DNA of 36,697 nucleotides from a bacterium (GTDB lineage Bacteria > Patescibacteriota > Patescibacteriia > 2-12-FULL-60-25), in assembly GCA_021806685.1 (NCBI GenBank), contig JAJZQU010000006.1:1-36697 (forward strand). Direction: 5' to 3'. The notes under the pieces are model-generated. The model did not search any database and was not told the DNA's origin. It was given only the letters and a program-made list of their open reading frames with translations. Shown piece by piece: positions 13,617 through 21,925 of this stretch. Positions within the stretch are counted from its first letter, which is position 1. Every line of letters starts with the position of its first letter. The translations under genes were made by a program, and so were the position numbers.

Positions 13617-15200
13617 ATGCCTACCAATGACCAGCCTAAAAAGGCCAAACTCATCCAGCCGGCTGACACGGCTACGCGCCGCATTTACTGGCTCAACCAC
13701 ATACGCACCAAACGGGAGGATGGCGAAGCAGTAGAACTCCGTCCCACGCCCGAACAGCTGGCTGTGGCTGTTGCCAAATGCTCCAGGAGCTCAACGCCTT
13801 TTGACCAGAATGTGGATGATGTGAGCTTGGAAAAAGCAGCCGAATTCCATGAGAAATGGGTCGTGGGTTATGGCCATGCGTCAGTGGCCGAGCACGCCGT
13901 GGCTTCTGTGGCTTTCCAAAACATCCCGCAAACCGTCATCAAGATACTTGAGGACACCCGCTTGGCCTCGTTTACCGAAGTTTCATCGCGTTACCAGGTC
14001 TTTACTCGCCAAAGGGTTGGCTTTCCCAAGAGCTTGTCCCAGAGCGAGTGGGGCGGCAGGGTTAACGAGCTTTTTGACGCCCTGTATGGCCTTTACGAGG
14101 AGTGTTACGCCTTGCTTGATCCGATTTTCCGCGAGCGCCAACCGCAAGGCGACATGCCTGACGCGGCTTATAAGGCAACTATCAAGGCCATGGTCTGCGA
14201 CCGTGTCAGGTACTTGTTGCCGGCTGCAGCTTTGGCCTCACTGGGCATGACTGCCAATGCCCGCGTCTGGGAACATGCGATCGTTAAGTTGCTTTCGTCG
14301 GCTGATCCATTGGCACGACAAATAGGTGACGAAATTAAAAGCGTGTTACGCGGTTTTGCCAGCCTGGACCGCGACCAGGCTTTGCGCTATTTCCCTCTGC
14401 CGACTTTGCTCAAATACGCTGATCCTAATGAATATCTGGCGGGCTTTGCACCAAAACTTTCTGCCTTGTCCCAGGAAATCACAAAAAGCCATGGCCTGAC
14501 GCCGGAAAAAGGCGGAGAGCCTATGGGTGGCGCTACAGCTGACCACCCGGTTGTCTGCACTTTTGACGACCATCTGGCCGAACAAAGAATCGCAGCTTCA
14601 TTGCTTTCCCGTTACTCATTGATCCCGATGGAAAGAGCTTTGGAGATTGTGAGCAAGGATAAGCAGCTGCAATCACAACTGATTAAAGCCGCTTTGGAAA
14701 ACCGCGGCCCGCACGATGCTCCGCCACGCGAGTTTGAGCACGCTTGGTTCCAGCACGAAATTGTCATGGATTACGGAGCTTGGCGCGATATCCAACGCCA
14801 TCGCATTTGTACACAAACCAACCAGCCGCTGGGCACTGATTTGGGGTATGACATGCCTGATGAAATCGGCGAGATTGGCAAGGCCAAAGAGTTTGGCGAG
14901 GTTATGGATATGGCCCGCACCCTCAACCGTGAACTCTTGGCAGCTGGGATGGTGGCTGAAGCCCAATATGTCGTGCCCATGGCTTATCGCCGGCGCTTGC
15001 TGGTGGGCTGGAACATGCGCGAGCTTTTCCACTTCATTGAACTTCGTTCCGGCAAGAAAGGCCACCCTTCTTACCGCCGCATTGCCCAAGAAGTTTGGAA
15101 AACCATTAACGAATCACATCCAACCATCGCTGAGTTTATCCGGGTTGACTTAAGCACTGAAAGCATCTCAACGCTTGGCGCCAAACCAAAAGGGTTTTAA
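13617..15200 (+). CDS. Tandem-domain FAD-dependent thymidylate synthase-like protein
   Basis: A 527-aa protein containing two ThyX-related halves. The first (about residues 50-240) has GYGHASVAEH (84-93) and DTRLASFTEVSSRY (113-126); the second (about 335-505) has RHR (394-396) and NMRELFHFIELRSG with GHPSYRRIA. The standard ThyX motif RHR-x7-S-x-R is thus divided: half one keeps the Ser/Arg part and lacks RHR, half two keeps RHR and lacks the Ser/Arg part. ThyX makes dTMP from dUMP using methylene-tetrahydrofolate, FAD and NADPH. The start at 13617 is preferred because upstream extensions overlap the deacetylase start and are not ThyX-like. A dTMP kinase gene follows. Confidence 0.85.
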   Translation: MPTNDQPKKAKLIQPADTATRRIYWLNHIRTKREDGEAVELRPTPEQLAVAVAKCSRSSTPFDQNVDDVSLEKAAEFHEKWVVGYGHASVAEHAVASVAFQNIPQTVIKILEDTRLASFTEVSSRYQVFTRQRVGFPKSLSQSEWGGRVNELFDALYGLYEECYALLDPIFRERQPQGDMPDAAYKATIKAMVCDRVRYLLPAAALASLGMTANARVWEHAIVKLLSSADPLARQIGDEIKSVLRGFASLDRDQALRYFPLPTLLKYADPNEYLAGFAPKLSALSQEITKSHGLTPEKGGEPMGGATADHPVVCTFDDHLAEQRIAASLLSRYSLIPMERALEIVSKDKQLQSQLIKAALENRGPHDAPPREFEHAWFQHEIVMDYGAWRDIQRHRICTQTNQPLGTDLGYDMPDEIGEIGKAKEFGEVMDMARTLNRELLAAGMVAEAQYVVPMAYRRRLLVGWNMRELFHFIELRSGKKGHPSYRRIAQEVWKTINESHPTIAEFIRVDLSTESISTLGAKPKGF

Positions 15201-15203
15201 CTC

Positions 15204-15271
15204 ATACCACCCCGTCTCGCTAGTCGCTCGACTCCCCTCCTAATTTAGGAGGGGAAGCAAAGGGGTGGTAT
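15204..15271. repeat. Nested inverted repeat between thyX-like and tmk genes
   Basis: Outer arms ATACCACCCC and GGGGTGGTAT (15204-15213, 15262-15271) enclose CCCCTCCTAA and TTAGGAGGGG (15234-15243, 15245-15254). The right outer arm supplies the GGGGTGG that may act as ribosome binding site for the kinase gene. Confidence 0.7.
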
Positions 15272-15274
15272 TAT

Positions 15275-16054
15275 ATGGCCGATATGATAAAACGCGAGAA
15301 GAACGATGGCCTACATGCCATTATTGAAGGTATTGATGGTTCGGGCAAATCAACGGTTTTGAATGCCTGTCGCGCCTGGGCTGAAGACCGCGGCGTGACT
15401 TTTTTTAACGTGATTGAATTCTCCGAACGCGAGGGCCGTTTGCCCAATGTGGAAGAGGTCGGCAGTGCAACAGGGCTCATTACGGCCGAACCGACTTTTT
15501 GTTGGGTGGGCAAAGCCATCCGCGAAGAAATTATTGCCAAACATGATGGAGATGGGCAACGCTATACCGGATGGGAAACTGCCCAGGCTTTTGCTTTGGA
15601 TAGGTTGGTCCAATTCCGACGGCTGGTCATCCCCTTTCTGCAAAACCACCCAGAACGCATCATCTTCCAAGATCGCGGCCTTGGTTCATCCCTGGCCTAC
15701 CAACCATTGCAAGACACAAGCCTGACAACAGAGCAGCTGGTTGAGCTCCCCGGCAATGCACAGACCCTGGCTTTCTCTCCGAGCTTGTTAATACTGATCC
15801 GGGCAGAAGCCACGGCTACTATGGCGCGCCTGGCCCAAAGGACGGAAAAACAGGACAAAGACATCTTCGAAGAACCTAGCTTCCAACAAAAGCTGGCCCA
15901 AAGATATTTATCTGATGATGTTTTAGGCCATTTTAAGCAAGCTGGCACTAAAATCGCGGAAGTCGACGGCAACCAGGGCATAGACCAAGTAGCCTCTGCC
16001 GTCAAAAGCTTGCTCTCGCAAAACCTACCCGATTTTGGTAGGATTAAGACATAA
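15275..16054 (+). CDS. tmk: Thymidylate kinase-like protein
   Basis: A 259-aa P-loop kinase. IIEGIDGSGKST (about residues 16-27) is the Walker A motif of dTMP kinases, and FQDRGLGSSLAYQ (about 129-141) corresponds to the DRY/DRxxxSSxAYQ dTMP-binding motif. The lid near RLAQRTEKQDKD is basic. It is longer than the usual 200-215 aa, with an insertion after residue 50 containing EPTFCWVGKAIREEI. It would convert dTMP to dTDP, the step after thymidylate synthase, in keeping with its position behind the thyX-like gene. An alternative start exists at 15284. Confidence 0.85.
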   Translation: MADMIKREKNDGLHAIIEGIDGSGKSTVLNACRAWAEDRGVTFFNVIEFSEREGRLPNVEEVGSATGLITAEPTFCWVGKAIREEIIAKHDGDGQRYTGWETAQAFALDRLVQFRRLVIPFLQNHPERIIFQDRGLGSSLAYQPLQDTSLTTEQLVELPGNAQTLAFSPSLLILIRAEATATMARLAQRTEKQDKDIFEEPSFQQKLAQRYLSDDVLGHFKQAGTKIAEVDGNQGIDQVASAVKSLLSQNLPDFGRIKT

Positions 16055-16058
16055 AAAT

Positions 16059-17267
16059 ATGCTTGACCAAACCCAAGCGAAATTAAGTTTTCGCACTACC
16101 CTTTCCCTTTTGCTGGCCACTGTTCTCTGGCCGATCGTTGCTATTTTCATTGCCAGCCTATTGGCCGTGTTGGGCGTTAAATACCTGGGCATAGTCCTTG
16201 CCTTAATGTCTGTGGTTTGGCTGGCGCTTTTTGTCTGGCTGTTTATCCAGTGCTGGAAGTTAGCGCCAGAAGCAGGCGTTACCCCTTGGGTTACTTTCTG
16301 GATCTTCCTTCCCTTCTTTGGAATTTTCATTCTGGCCATGCTCATCCTTGAACCTATTAAGTATTTGGCTGACAATAAACCAACAGACAAGCAACTGCCC
16401 ACGACCTGGAAGCTGATTAAAGAAACCTGGAAATTCTATACTGAAAACTTTAAAGCCAGCATCAAGATCTCCTTGCTTTTCCTTTATACCTATATCGTGA
16501 TTGGCGCGATCATGGCCGTTGTCGCTTATTTCAAACCGCTCTGGGTAAACTTTTTTCCGATCATCCTCATCATCCCGCTGGGCGTCATGTCAGCCTGGAT
16601 TACCCTTAAACTCCTCCACCAAACTGCAGCTCTGGAATCAGGTCAATTGCTCGAACCATTAAAAGACAGTGGCCGTAAGCTGCTATCTTTTATCTGGATT
16701 TTTATCGAGATGATGGCCATTGGCGCCGGCCCCCTGATTTTGGTTAACATCATCTTCTCTTTGACATTTGTCATGATAGTCGGTTGGAGCGCCTTCTTTA
16801 AGGATGCGTCTGAGATGATCCGGACAGTCTCCCTGGGAGCTTCGGCAGTAACTATGCTCTTGGCACTTTTTATCTGGGGCGTCCTGATACTGGCCTCTCT
16901 TGCCTGGTTGATTTACAAATCCGCTGTTTGGAACAGCTTTGCCATGCCAGCGCTCATCCTGCAGGACAAAAAAAGCTTAGCAGCCCTTAAAGAATCAGAT
17001 CGTATAGCCAAGGGCCGTTGGTGGGGCTTGTATTGGAAAAATTTCATGTCGGGCATGGTCTTTGGCGGCTATAGCATGTTAATCAGCCTTGGTATGAGCG
17101 TTGCGGCCTTGGTCCTGACTGCCATCTTCCAGGCCCTTAATATGGGTTATATCTTCACAGAATTTTTGGGCCAGGCCCTGAACGGAGTCGTACAGATGAT
17201 CATCATGCCGTTGCTCATTGCCTTTACCGTTAAACTTTACCGCGTCTTCCTTAAAACAGCCGGCTAA
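16059..17267 (+). CDS. Uncharacterised polytopic membrane protein
   Basis: A 402-aa protein with about eight or nine hydrophobic segments and short charged loops; a conserved-looking ALKESDRIAKGRWWGLYWKNF stretch precedes the last three helices. This resembles membrane domains of the DUF975 / glycerophosphodiester phosphodiesterase-membrane type, but I cannot assign a function. The start at 16059 lies four bases after the tmk stop, suggesting co-transcription with it and with gatB 11 bases downstream. The earlier in-frame start overlaps tmk and was not chosen. Confidence 0.75.
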   Translation: MLDQTQAKLSFRTTLSLLLATVLWPIVAIFIASLLAVLGVKYLGIVLALMSVVWLALFVWLFIQCWKLAPEAGVTPWVTFWIFLPFFGIFILAMLILEPIKYLADNKPTDKQLPTTWKLIKETWKFYTENFKASIKISLLFLYTYIVIGAIMAVVAYFKPLWVNFFPIILIIPLGVMSAWITLKLLHQTAALESGQLLEPLKDSGRKLLSFIWIFIEMMAIGAGPLILVNIIFSLTFVMIVGWSAFFKDASEMIRTVSLGASAVTMLLALFIWGVLILASLAWLIYKSAVWNSFAMPALILQDKKSLAALKESDRIAKGRWWGLYWKNFMSGMVFGGYSMLISLGMSVAALVLTAIFQALNMGYIFTEFLGQALNGVVQMIIMPLLIAFTVKLYRVFLKTAG

Positions 17268-17278
17268 AACTGGAGCTG

Positions 17279-18835
17279 ATGTTGCTTATGAAATTTATAC
17301 CGATTATCGGATTGGAAATCCATGTCCAATTAAATACTGCCAGTAAGATGTTCTGCCCTTGCCCGAATGTGGATGATGGGGCTTTGCCCAATACTGCCAT
17401 CTGCCCGATTTGCACCGGCCAGCCAGGCGCTTTGCCGGCCTTGAATGCCACTGCCCTGGAAAAAGGCATTTTGGCCGGGCTAGCTTTAAGCTGCCGCATT
17501 CCCAGCCAAAGCGCTTTTGACCGCAAGAACTATTTTTATCCTGACTTGCCCAAGGGTTACCAGATCTCGCAATTTGCCTTGCCGATTGCTTTGGGCGGAT
17601 CAATGGAATTGGAAATCCCAGAACAAGCACTGCCCGGAAGGGAAAACATCAAAATCGGCATTACCCGGGTCCATTTGGAAGAAGATGCTGCCAAAAACTT
17701 CCACGCGCCCCAAGGTTTGAACGGCCGTCCGGCGACTTTGGTTGACTATAACCGGGCCGGCACGCCGCTGATTGAGATCGTAACCGAACCAGACCTCCGC
17801 TCCCCTTTCGAAGCCAAATACTTTTTGCAGGAACTCCGCGCCATCATGCGCGCCATCAAAGTCTCCAATGCTGACATGGAAAAAGGCCAGATGCGCTGTG
17901 ACGTCAACATTTCCTTGCTCGAGGTTGATGACCAAGGCTTCCCTCTCAAAGAAAAGTTGAATGCCAGAACTGAAATCAAGAACCTGAATTCTTTTAGGGC
18001 AGTTGAACGGGCCATTGCTTACGAGGTCCAGCGGCAGACGGCCATGTACGAGTCTGGCACGCCTCCTGTCGAATCAACTCGCGGCTGGGATGACAACCAA
18101 GGCAAGACTTTGGAGCAAAGGACAAAAGAGACGTCTGCTGATTACCGTTATTTCCCGGAACCGGACCTGCCTCCCCAAGATTTATCAGAAGCCAGGGAGC
18201 GTTTGATTCCTGAATTGCCGGAGTTGCCGGCTGATGCCCGCCGCCGTTTACAATCTGAATGGGGTTTTCCGGCAGCTGCCGCCGCTTTCTTTACCCTGGA
18301 CGAAGCTTGGCAAAACTATGCCGAAGAAGTCATGGGCGAGTTGGGCGCCTGGCTGGAAAGCACTGACCCTAAGTTAAAAAGCGGTGGAGACATTTTGATA
18401 GCCCGTAAAGCTGAATTAGCCAAGCTGGCCAGCGGTTGGCTGACTTCCAAACTGGCAGGCCTGCTAGCAGAGAGAGGGTTGACCATTAGCCAAGCCAATA
18501 TCACTCCGGAAAACTTTGCCGAATTTCTGACTTTAATTGATTCCAAGGTAATCAATAGCACGAACGGGCAAAAACTCCTCCAACTCATGATGGACTCGGG
18601 TGGCGACCCGTCTGATTTGATGGAAACCCACAATCTCGGACAAAACCTCAAAGGCAACGAGCTATCCGACGTCGTTAAACGCAACTTGGAAGCAAACCCC
18701 GAAAAAGTAGCTGACATTAAAGCCGGCAAAATTCAGATCATTAAATGGTTTGTGGGCATTGTCATGCGCGAAACCGAAGGCCGCGCCAACCCCATCCAAG
18801 CCGAAGAAGAAATTAGACGACAGCTTGAAGTGTAA
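17279..18835 (+). CDS. gatB: Aspartyl/glutamyl-tRNA amidotransferase subunit B
   Basis: A 518-aa protein. It has the GatB opening IPIIGLEIHVQLNTASKMFC, the metal/tRNA-binding Cys set in CPCPNVDDGALPNTAICPIC, the DRKNYFYPDLPKGYQISQ signature, VDYNRAGTPLIEIVTEPD, and a C-terminal helical GatB/YqeY domain from about residue 370. With GatA and GatC it amidates Glu-tRNA(Gln) and Asp-tRNA(Asn), an activity needed when GlnRS or AsnRS is missing. It is slightly longer than the usual 475-490 aa. GGAG lies close before the ATG at 17279; the ATG at 17288 is the alternative. It ends one base before the convergent miaA. Confidence 0.97.
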   Translation: MLLMKFIPIIGLEIHVQLNTASKMFCPCPNVDDGALPNTAICPICTGQPGALPALNATALEKGILAGLALSCRIPSQSAFDRKNYFYPDLPKGYQISQFALPIALGGSMELEIPEQALPGRENIKIGITRVHLEEDAAKNFHAPQGLNGRPATLVDYNRAGTPLIEIVTEPDLRSPFEAKYFLQELRAIMRAIKVSNADMEKGQMRCDVNISLLEVDDQGFPLKEKLNARTEIKNLNSFRAVERAIAYEVQRQTAMYESGTPPVESTRGWDDNQGKTLEQRTKETSADYRYFPEPDLPPQDLSEARERLIPELPELPADARRRLQSEWGFPAAAAAFFTLDEAWQNYAEEVMGELGAWLESTDPKLKSGGDILIARKAELAKLASGWLTSKLAGLLAERGLTISQANITPENFAEFLTLIDSKVINSTNGQKLLQLMMDSGGDPSDLMETHNLGQNLKGNELSDVVKRNLEANPEKVADIKAGKIQIIKWFVGIVMRETEGRANPIQAEEEIRRQLEV

Positions 18836-19873
18836 TTATTTAGCCAGCCATTGGTTGACGAACCCTACTGCCTCATCTTCATCCTTGGCCCACTGGATAC
18901 GCGCATCACGCTTAAACCAGGTCTCTTGGCGTTTGGCATAATGGTAAGTGGCGAGTTTGATCAGCTGGACAGCTTCATTCAGCATAATCTCGCCGCGTAA
19001 ATAACTGGCGATTTCCCTGTAACCAATGGAAGTCATGGCCGGGGCATTCCATGGCACGCCCTTATTATGCTGGGCGCGCACTTCGTCCGGCCAGCCATCT
19101 TCCATCATGCGCCTAATGGCGCCATCAATGCGCCGCCTCATTTCCTCGCGCGGCCTTTTAATGCCAACCTGGAAAGCATCAATCACGGGCGGATGTTTTT
19201 TGCGTTGCTTGGCAATCGGCTGGCCAGTAAAAGTACAAATCTCAATCGCCCTGATTACCCGCCGCGGATTTTTCAAATCAACAACCGTGGCAGCTGTTGG
19301 GTCAAGCCTTAATAAGTGCTCAACTAATTTATTGAGGGGTTGCTTTTCAAAAGAGGCCCGCAAACTTGCATTGGGCGGGACTCGTGGAATGTCGAAGTTA
19401 TCGACCAAGGCAGAAGTGTAAAGCCCGGTCCCGCCAACAATAATCGGCAAATGGCCGCGCTGCACAATGCCTTTAACGGCTTTAAGCGCCCTTTCCCGCC
19501 ATTCAGCCACTGTCATCAATTGGTTGGGTTCTAAAAAATCCATCAAGTAATGGGGAATCTCGGGAAAAGCAACTTCAATATCCTTATGGGCCGCTTCAGC
19601 CTTTTCCATAACCTCACCATGCTGCACCCTGACAAGATAAGCGCTATGGCCCGCGTACTTCCCCTTCCTGCCCGGAGGTTTGCCGGTGCCAATACTAAAT
19701 CCCTTATACATTTGCCGGGCGTCTGCATTGACTATCTCGCCGCCGTGCTCGCGGGCAATACGCAAACTTAAGGCTGTTTTACCGGATGATGTAGGCCCAA
19801 CAATCACAACCGCGCACGGCAGCGGCTTTTTAACCTTGGGTTTGGCCGTTTCGCGTGATTGGATTTCAGACAT
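18836..19873 (-). CDS. miaA: tRNA dimethylallyltransferase
   Basis: A 345-aa protein. IVGPTSSGKTALS (about residues 25-37) is the P-loop, followed by NADARQMYKG, GGTGLYTSAL and RRVIRAIEI, all diagnostic of MiaA. It transfers a dimethylallyl group to N6 of A37 in tRNAs reading UNN codons, making i6A. Its length is slightly above the usual 300-315 aa because of an insertion around PPGRKGKYAGHSAYLVRVQH. It lies downstream of miaB on the same strand, with one small membrane gene between. Confidence 0.96.
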   Translation of the reverse strand: MSEIQSRETAKPKVKKPLPCAVVIVGPTSSGKTALSLRIAREHGGEIVNADARQMYKGFSIGTGKPPGRKGKYAGHSAYLVRVQHGEVMEKAEAAHKDIEVAFPEIPHYLMDFLEPNQLMTVAEWRERALKAVKGIVQRGHLPIIVGGTGLYTSALVDNFDIPRVPPNASLRASFEKQPLNKLVEHLLRLDPTAATVVDLKNPRRVIRAIEICTFTGQPIAKQRKKHPPVIDAFQVGIKRPREEMRRRIDGAIRRMMEDGWPDEVRAQHNKGVPWNAPAMTSIGYREIASYLRGEIMLNEAVQLIKLATYHYAKRQETWFKRDARIQWAKDEDEAVGFVNQWLAK

Positions 19874-19883
19874 AAACTTTAGT

Positions 19884-20231
19884 TTATTTTGGTGTGGTGA
19901 CGATTGCCTGGCAACTAGTTTTGAAATTGATATCTTTGATGGAATTGCAATCTAAAGCCACGTTCAAAATTTCTGCATAAGAATTCAAACAATCAACTCT
20001 TTGGGCTGGCCCAACGTCATTACAGAGATTAATGTCTTTGGCTGCCATGGCCTTATCCAAATAACAGGCGAACGGATATTGGGCTGTTTCGCACGAAACC
20101 GGGCCGGTCTTACCAGCCTTGCCTTTTACGCCAGATTTGGCCTTATAACCGTAGTTCCAGTAGAAGAGGACTGCCCCAACGCCAATAACGACTATGGCTA
20201 AACCTAAAAACCAATAGTACTTTTTCGGCAT
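19884..20231 (-). CDS. Small single-span Cys-containing protein
   Basis: A 115-aa protein I do not recognise. Residues 1-26 form an N-terminal membrane anchor or uncleaved signal (YYWFLGLAIVVIGVGAVLFYW). The rest contains five Cys in a regular pattern (SCETAQYPFACYLDKAMAAK, LCNDV, DCLNSY, DCNSI, SCQAI), typical of extracytoplasmic domains with disulfides and found in many CPR small surface proteins. It sits between miaB and miaA and may simply be carried in the same operon. The start at 20231 avoids overlap with miaB. Confidence 0.7.
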   Translation of the reverse strand: MPKKYYWFLGLAIVVIGVGAVLFYWNYGYKAKSGVKGKAGKTGPVSCETAQYPFACYLDKAMAAKDINLCNDVGPAQRVDCLNSYAEILNVALDCNSIKDINFKTSCQAIVTTPK

Positions 20232-20238
20232 ATGGCTA

Positions 20239-21567
20239 TTATAGCACAATTTGGCCTTCCAGCTGCCAAGTCATGGCTTTTTCGACTTTAACCGGCATGA
20301 TCTTGCCGACCATCCAATCATTAGCCCCTGTGGCGCGTACGCTCTTTAATTCTTGCGAAGTGCCGTAAGCAATATCCTTATCAATTTTTTCAATAAAGAC
20401 CTGTAAAACTTTTCCGCAAAAATCCTGGTTCTTGCGCAAAGTGTTTTGCTCCATCAAGTCTTGCAAGACCTGCCAACGGCGTTTCTTTTCTTCATCAGGA
20501 ACATCATCCTTAAACAAGCGATAACCCAAAGTACCTGTTCTCGGGCTGTATTGCGCGGTATATGAAATATCAAAATCAGATTCCTTATAAAGGCTGACCG
20601 TATCTTCAAAATCTTTTTCTGTTTCACCGCAAAACCCGACAATGATATCAGTACCCAAAGCAATGCCCGGACGCGCGGTTTTTACTTTTTTGATTACATC
20701 CAAATATTCCTCGCGTGTGTACTTGCGGTTCATGCGGCGCAGGACTTCATTGGATCCGGCTTGCACTGGCAAATGCAAATAGTTCACCTGCTTGGGCAAA
20801 GTCAGGGCCTGTATAATCTCGTCTTCCATGGACATTGGATGGGCGGCTGTCCAATGCAATCGTTTAACGCCGTCTATCTGGTTTATCTCCCAAAGCAAGG
20901 CTGCAAAATGGTTCTTATACGGATTGTGCGCACTAAAAGAACCAGGATCAGGGGCTTTATAATCGTTTACAGCCTGCCCCAGCAAAGTGATGTCGATGAC
21001 GCCTTTGGCAGCCAAACCATTAATCTCCTCCAAAATATCAGCTACCGACCGGTTGCGCTCCAACCCACGGGCATAAGGCACAACGCAATAAGTGCAAAAA
21101 TGGTTGCAGCCTGTTTGGATTGTGACATATGCCTGGTAATCCTTTTGACGCAAAGGGTTGATCTTTAAATAGTCTTCTGCCACGTCGCCGCTAATAATCC
21201 ATTCTGGGCGCAGCTCAGCTATCCAACGCGGCAAGCTGACCATGTCAGGCGTCGCAAAAAACAAATCAGCCATGCTCAAGCGCCTGCGTAGCTCACCTGA
21301 CTTATCCCGGCCGGCCATACAGCCTGTCACGGCGATCAAAACATCCTCTCCCTTTTTCTTACGCTCCATCAATTCCTCCATCCTGCCGTAAATCCTTTCT
21401 TCAGCGTGCGCCCGAACTGAACAAGTGTTGAAGATGACCAAATTCGCTTCTTGCTCCACCAATGATTCATCCAAACCAATGGACTTTAACAGCCCAGAAA
21501 GCCTTTCCGAATCATTAGTATTCATCTGGCAACCGTAAGTTTGGATAAAATATGATGGACGTTTCAT
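20239..21567 (-). CDS. miaB: tRNA-2-methylthio-N6-dimethylallyladenosine synthase
   Basis: A 442-aa radical-SAM methylthiotransferase. The N-terminal UPF0004 domain starts SYFIQTYGCQMNTNDSERL with three cluster Cys (GCQMN, NTCSVR, TGCMA). The radical-SAM motif CNHFCTYCVVPYARG is at about residues 155-169, and a C-terminal TRAM-like region follows. MiaB adds a methylthio group to i6A37, acting on the product of MiaA encoded just downstream. The length is typical. Confidence 0.97.
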   Translation of the reverse strand: MKRPSYFIQTYGCQMNTNDSERLSGLLKSIGLDESLVEQEANLVIFNTCSVRAHAEERIYGRMEELMERKKKGEDVLIAVTGCMAGRDKSGELRRRLSMADLFFATPDMVSLPRWIAELRPEWIISGDVAEDYLKINPLRQKDYQAYVTIQTGCNHFCTYCVVPYARGLERNRSVADILEEINGLAAKGVIDITLLGQAVNDYKAPDPGSFSAHNPYKNHFAALLWEINQIDGVKRLHWTAAHPMSMEDEIIQALTLPKQVNYLHLPVQAGSNEVLRRMNRKYTREEYLDVIKKVKTARPGIALGTDIIVGFCGETEKDFEDTVSLYKESDFDISYTAQYSPRTGTLGYRLFKDDVPDEEKKRRWQVLQDLMEQNTLRKNQDFCGKVLQVFIEKIDKDIAYGTSQELKSVRATGANDWMVGKIMPVKVEKAMTWQLEGQIVL

Positions 21568-21616
21568 GCGCGCGAGAGTAACATAATAAGCAATAAACGT
21601 CCAACGTTCCGTGGAT

Positions 21617-21793
21617 ATGAGCTACGCACAGCAACTAACAGAAGAACAGCAAAAAGCTATCCAAGAAATCTTGCGTCAATACCGCGAAGAGGCTGATTCG
21701 ATTATTGCTGCCCACGGTAACCGGGTAAAAGAAATTCTAAATGATTTAGATAAAAAAAAGGCTGAAGAGTTGCAGAAGATGATTAATAGCTAA
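21617..21793 (+). CDS. Small coiled-coil hypothetical protein
   Basis: A 58-aa, almost wholly helical, charged protein (EEQQKAIQEILRQYREEADS, then DLDKKKAEELQKM). I do not recognise it. It is divergent from miaB, and a GTG two codons upstream is an alternative start. The regular heptad-like spacing of hydrophobic residues suggests a coiled coil or small dimer. The absence of a clear ribosome binding site lowers confidence. Confidence 0.5.
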   Translation: MSYAQQLTEEQQKAIQEILRQYREEADSIIAAHGNRVKEILNDLDKKKAEELQKMINS

Positions 21794-21801
21794 ACAGAAG
21801 A

Positions 21802-21857
21802 GCCGGCATCTGCGAGACGCGAGCTCCTCTGCGAAGCGTCGCGTTGTAGATACCGGC
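21802..21857. other. Long GC-rich hairpin between convergent genes
   Basis: GCCGG/CCGGC (21802-21806, 21853-21857), ATCT/AGAT (21808-21811, 21848-21851) and an inner GCGA-CGC/GCGTCGC helix (21812-21820, 21836-21842) stack into one stem. It lies between the 58-aa gene and the 269-aa gene. There is no strong T-run, so it may be a Rho-type end, an RNA element or a repeat. The rest of 21794-21925 holds nothing else I can name. Confidence 0.5.
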
Positions 21858-21925
21858 CAAGTTGGAACGGAAGAACCAAGGCCTGAAAACTAAGGCTCCT
21901 CCAAGTCCCAAGTGCCGAGAGCCTG

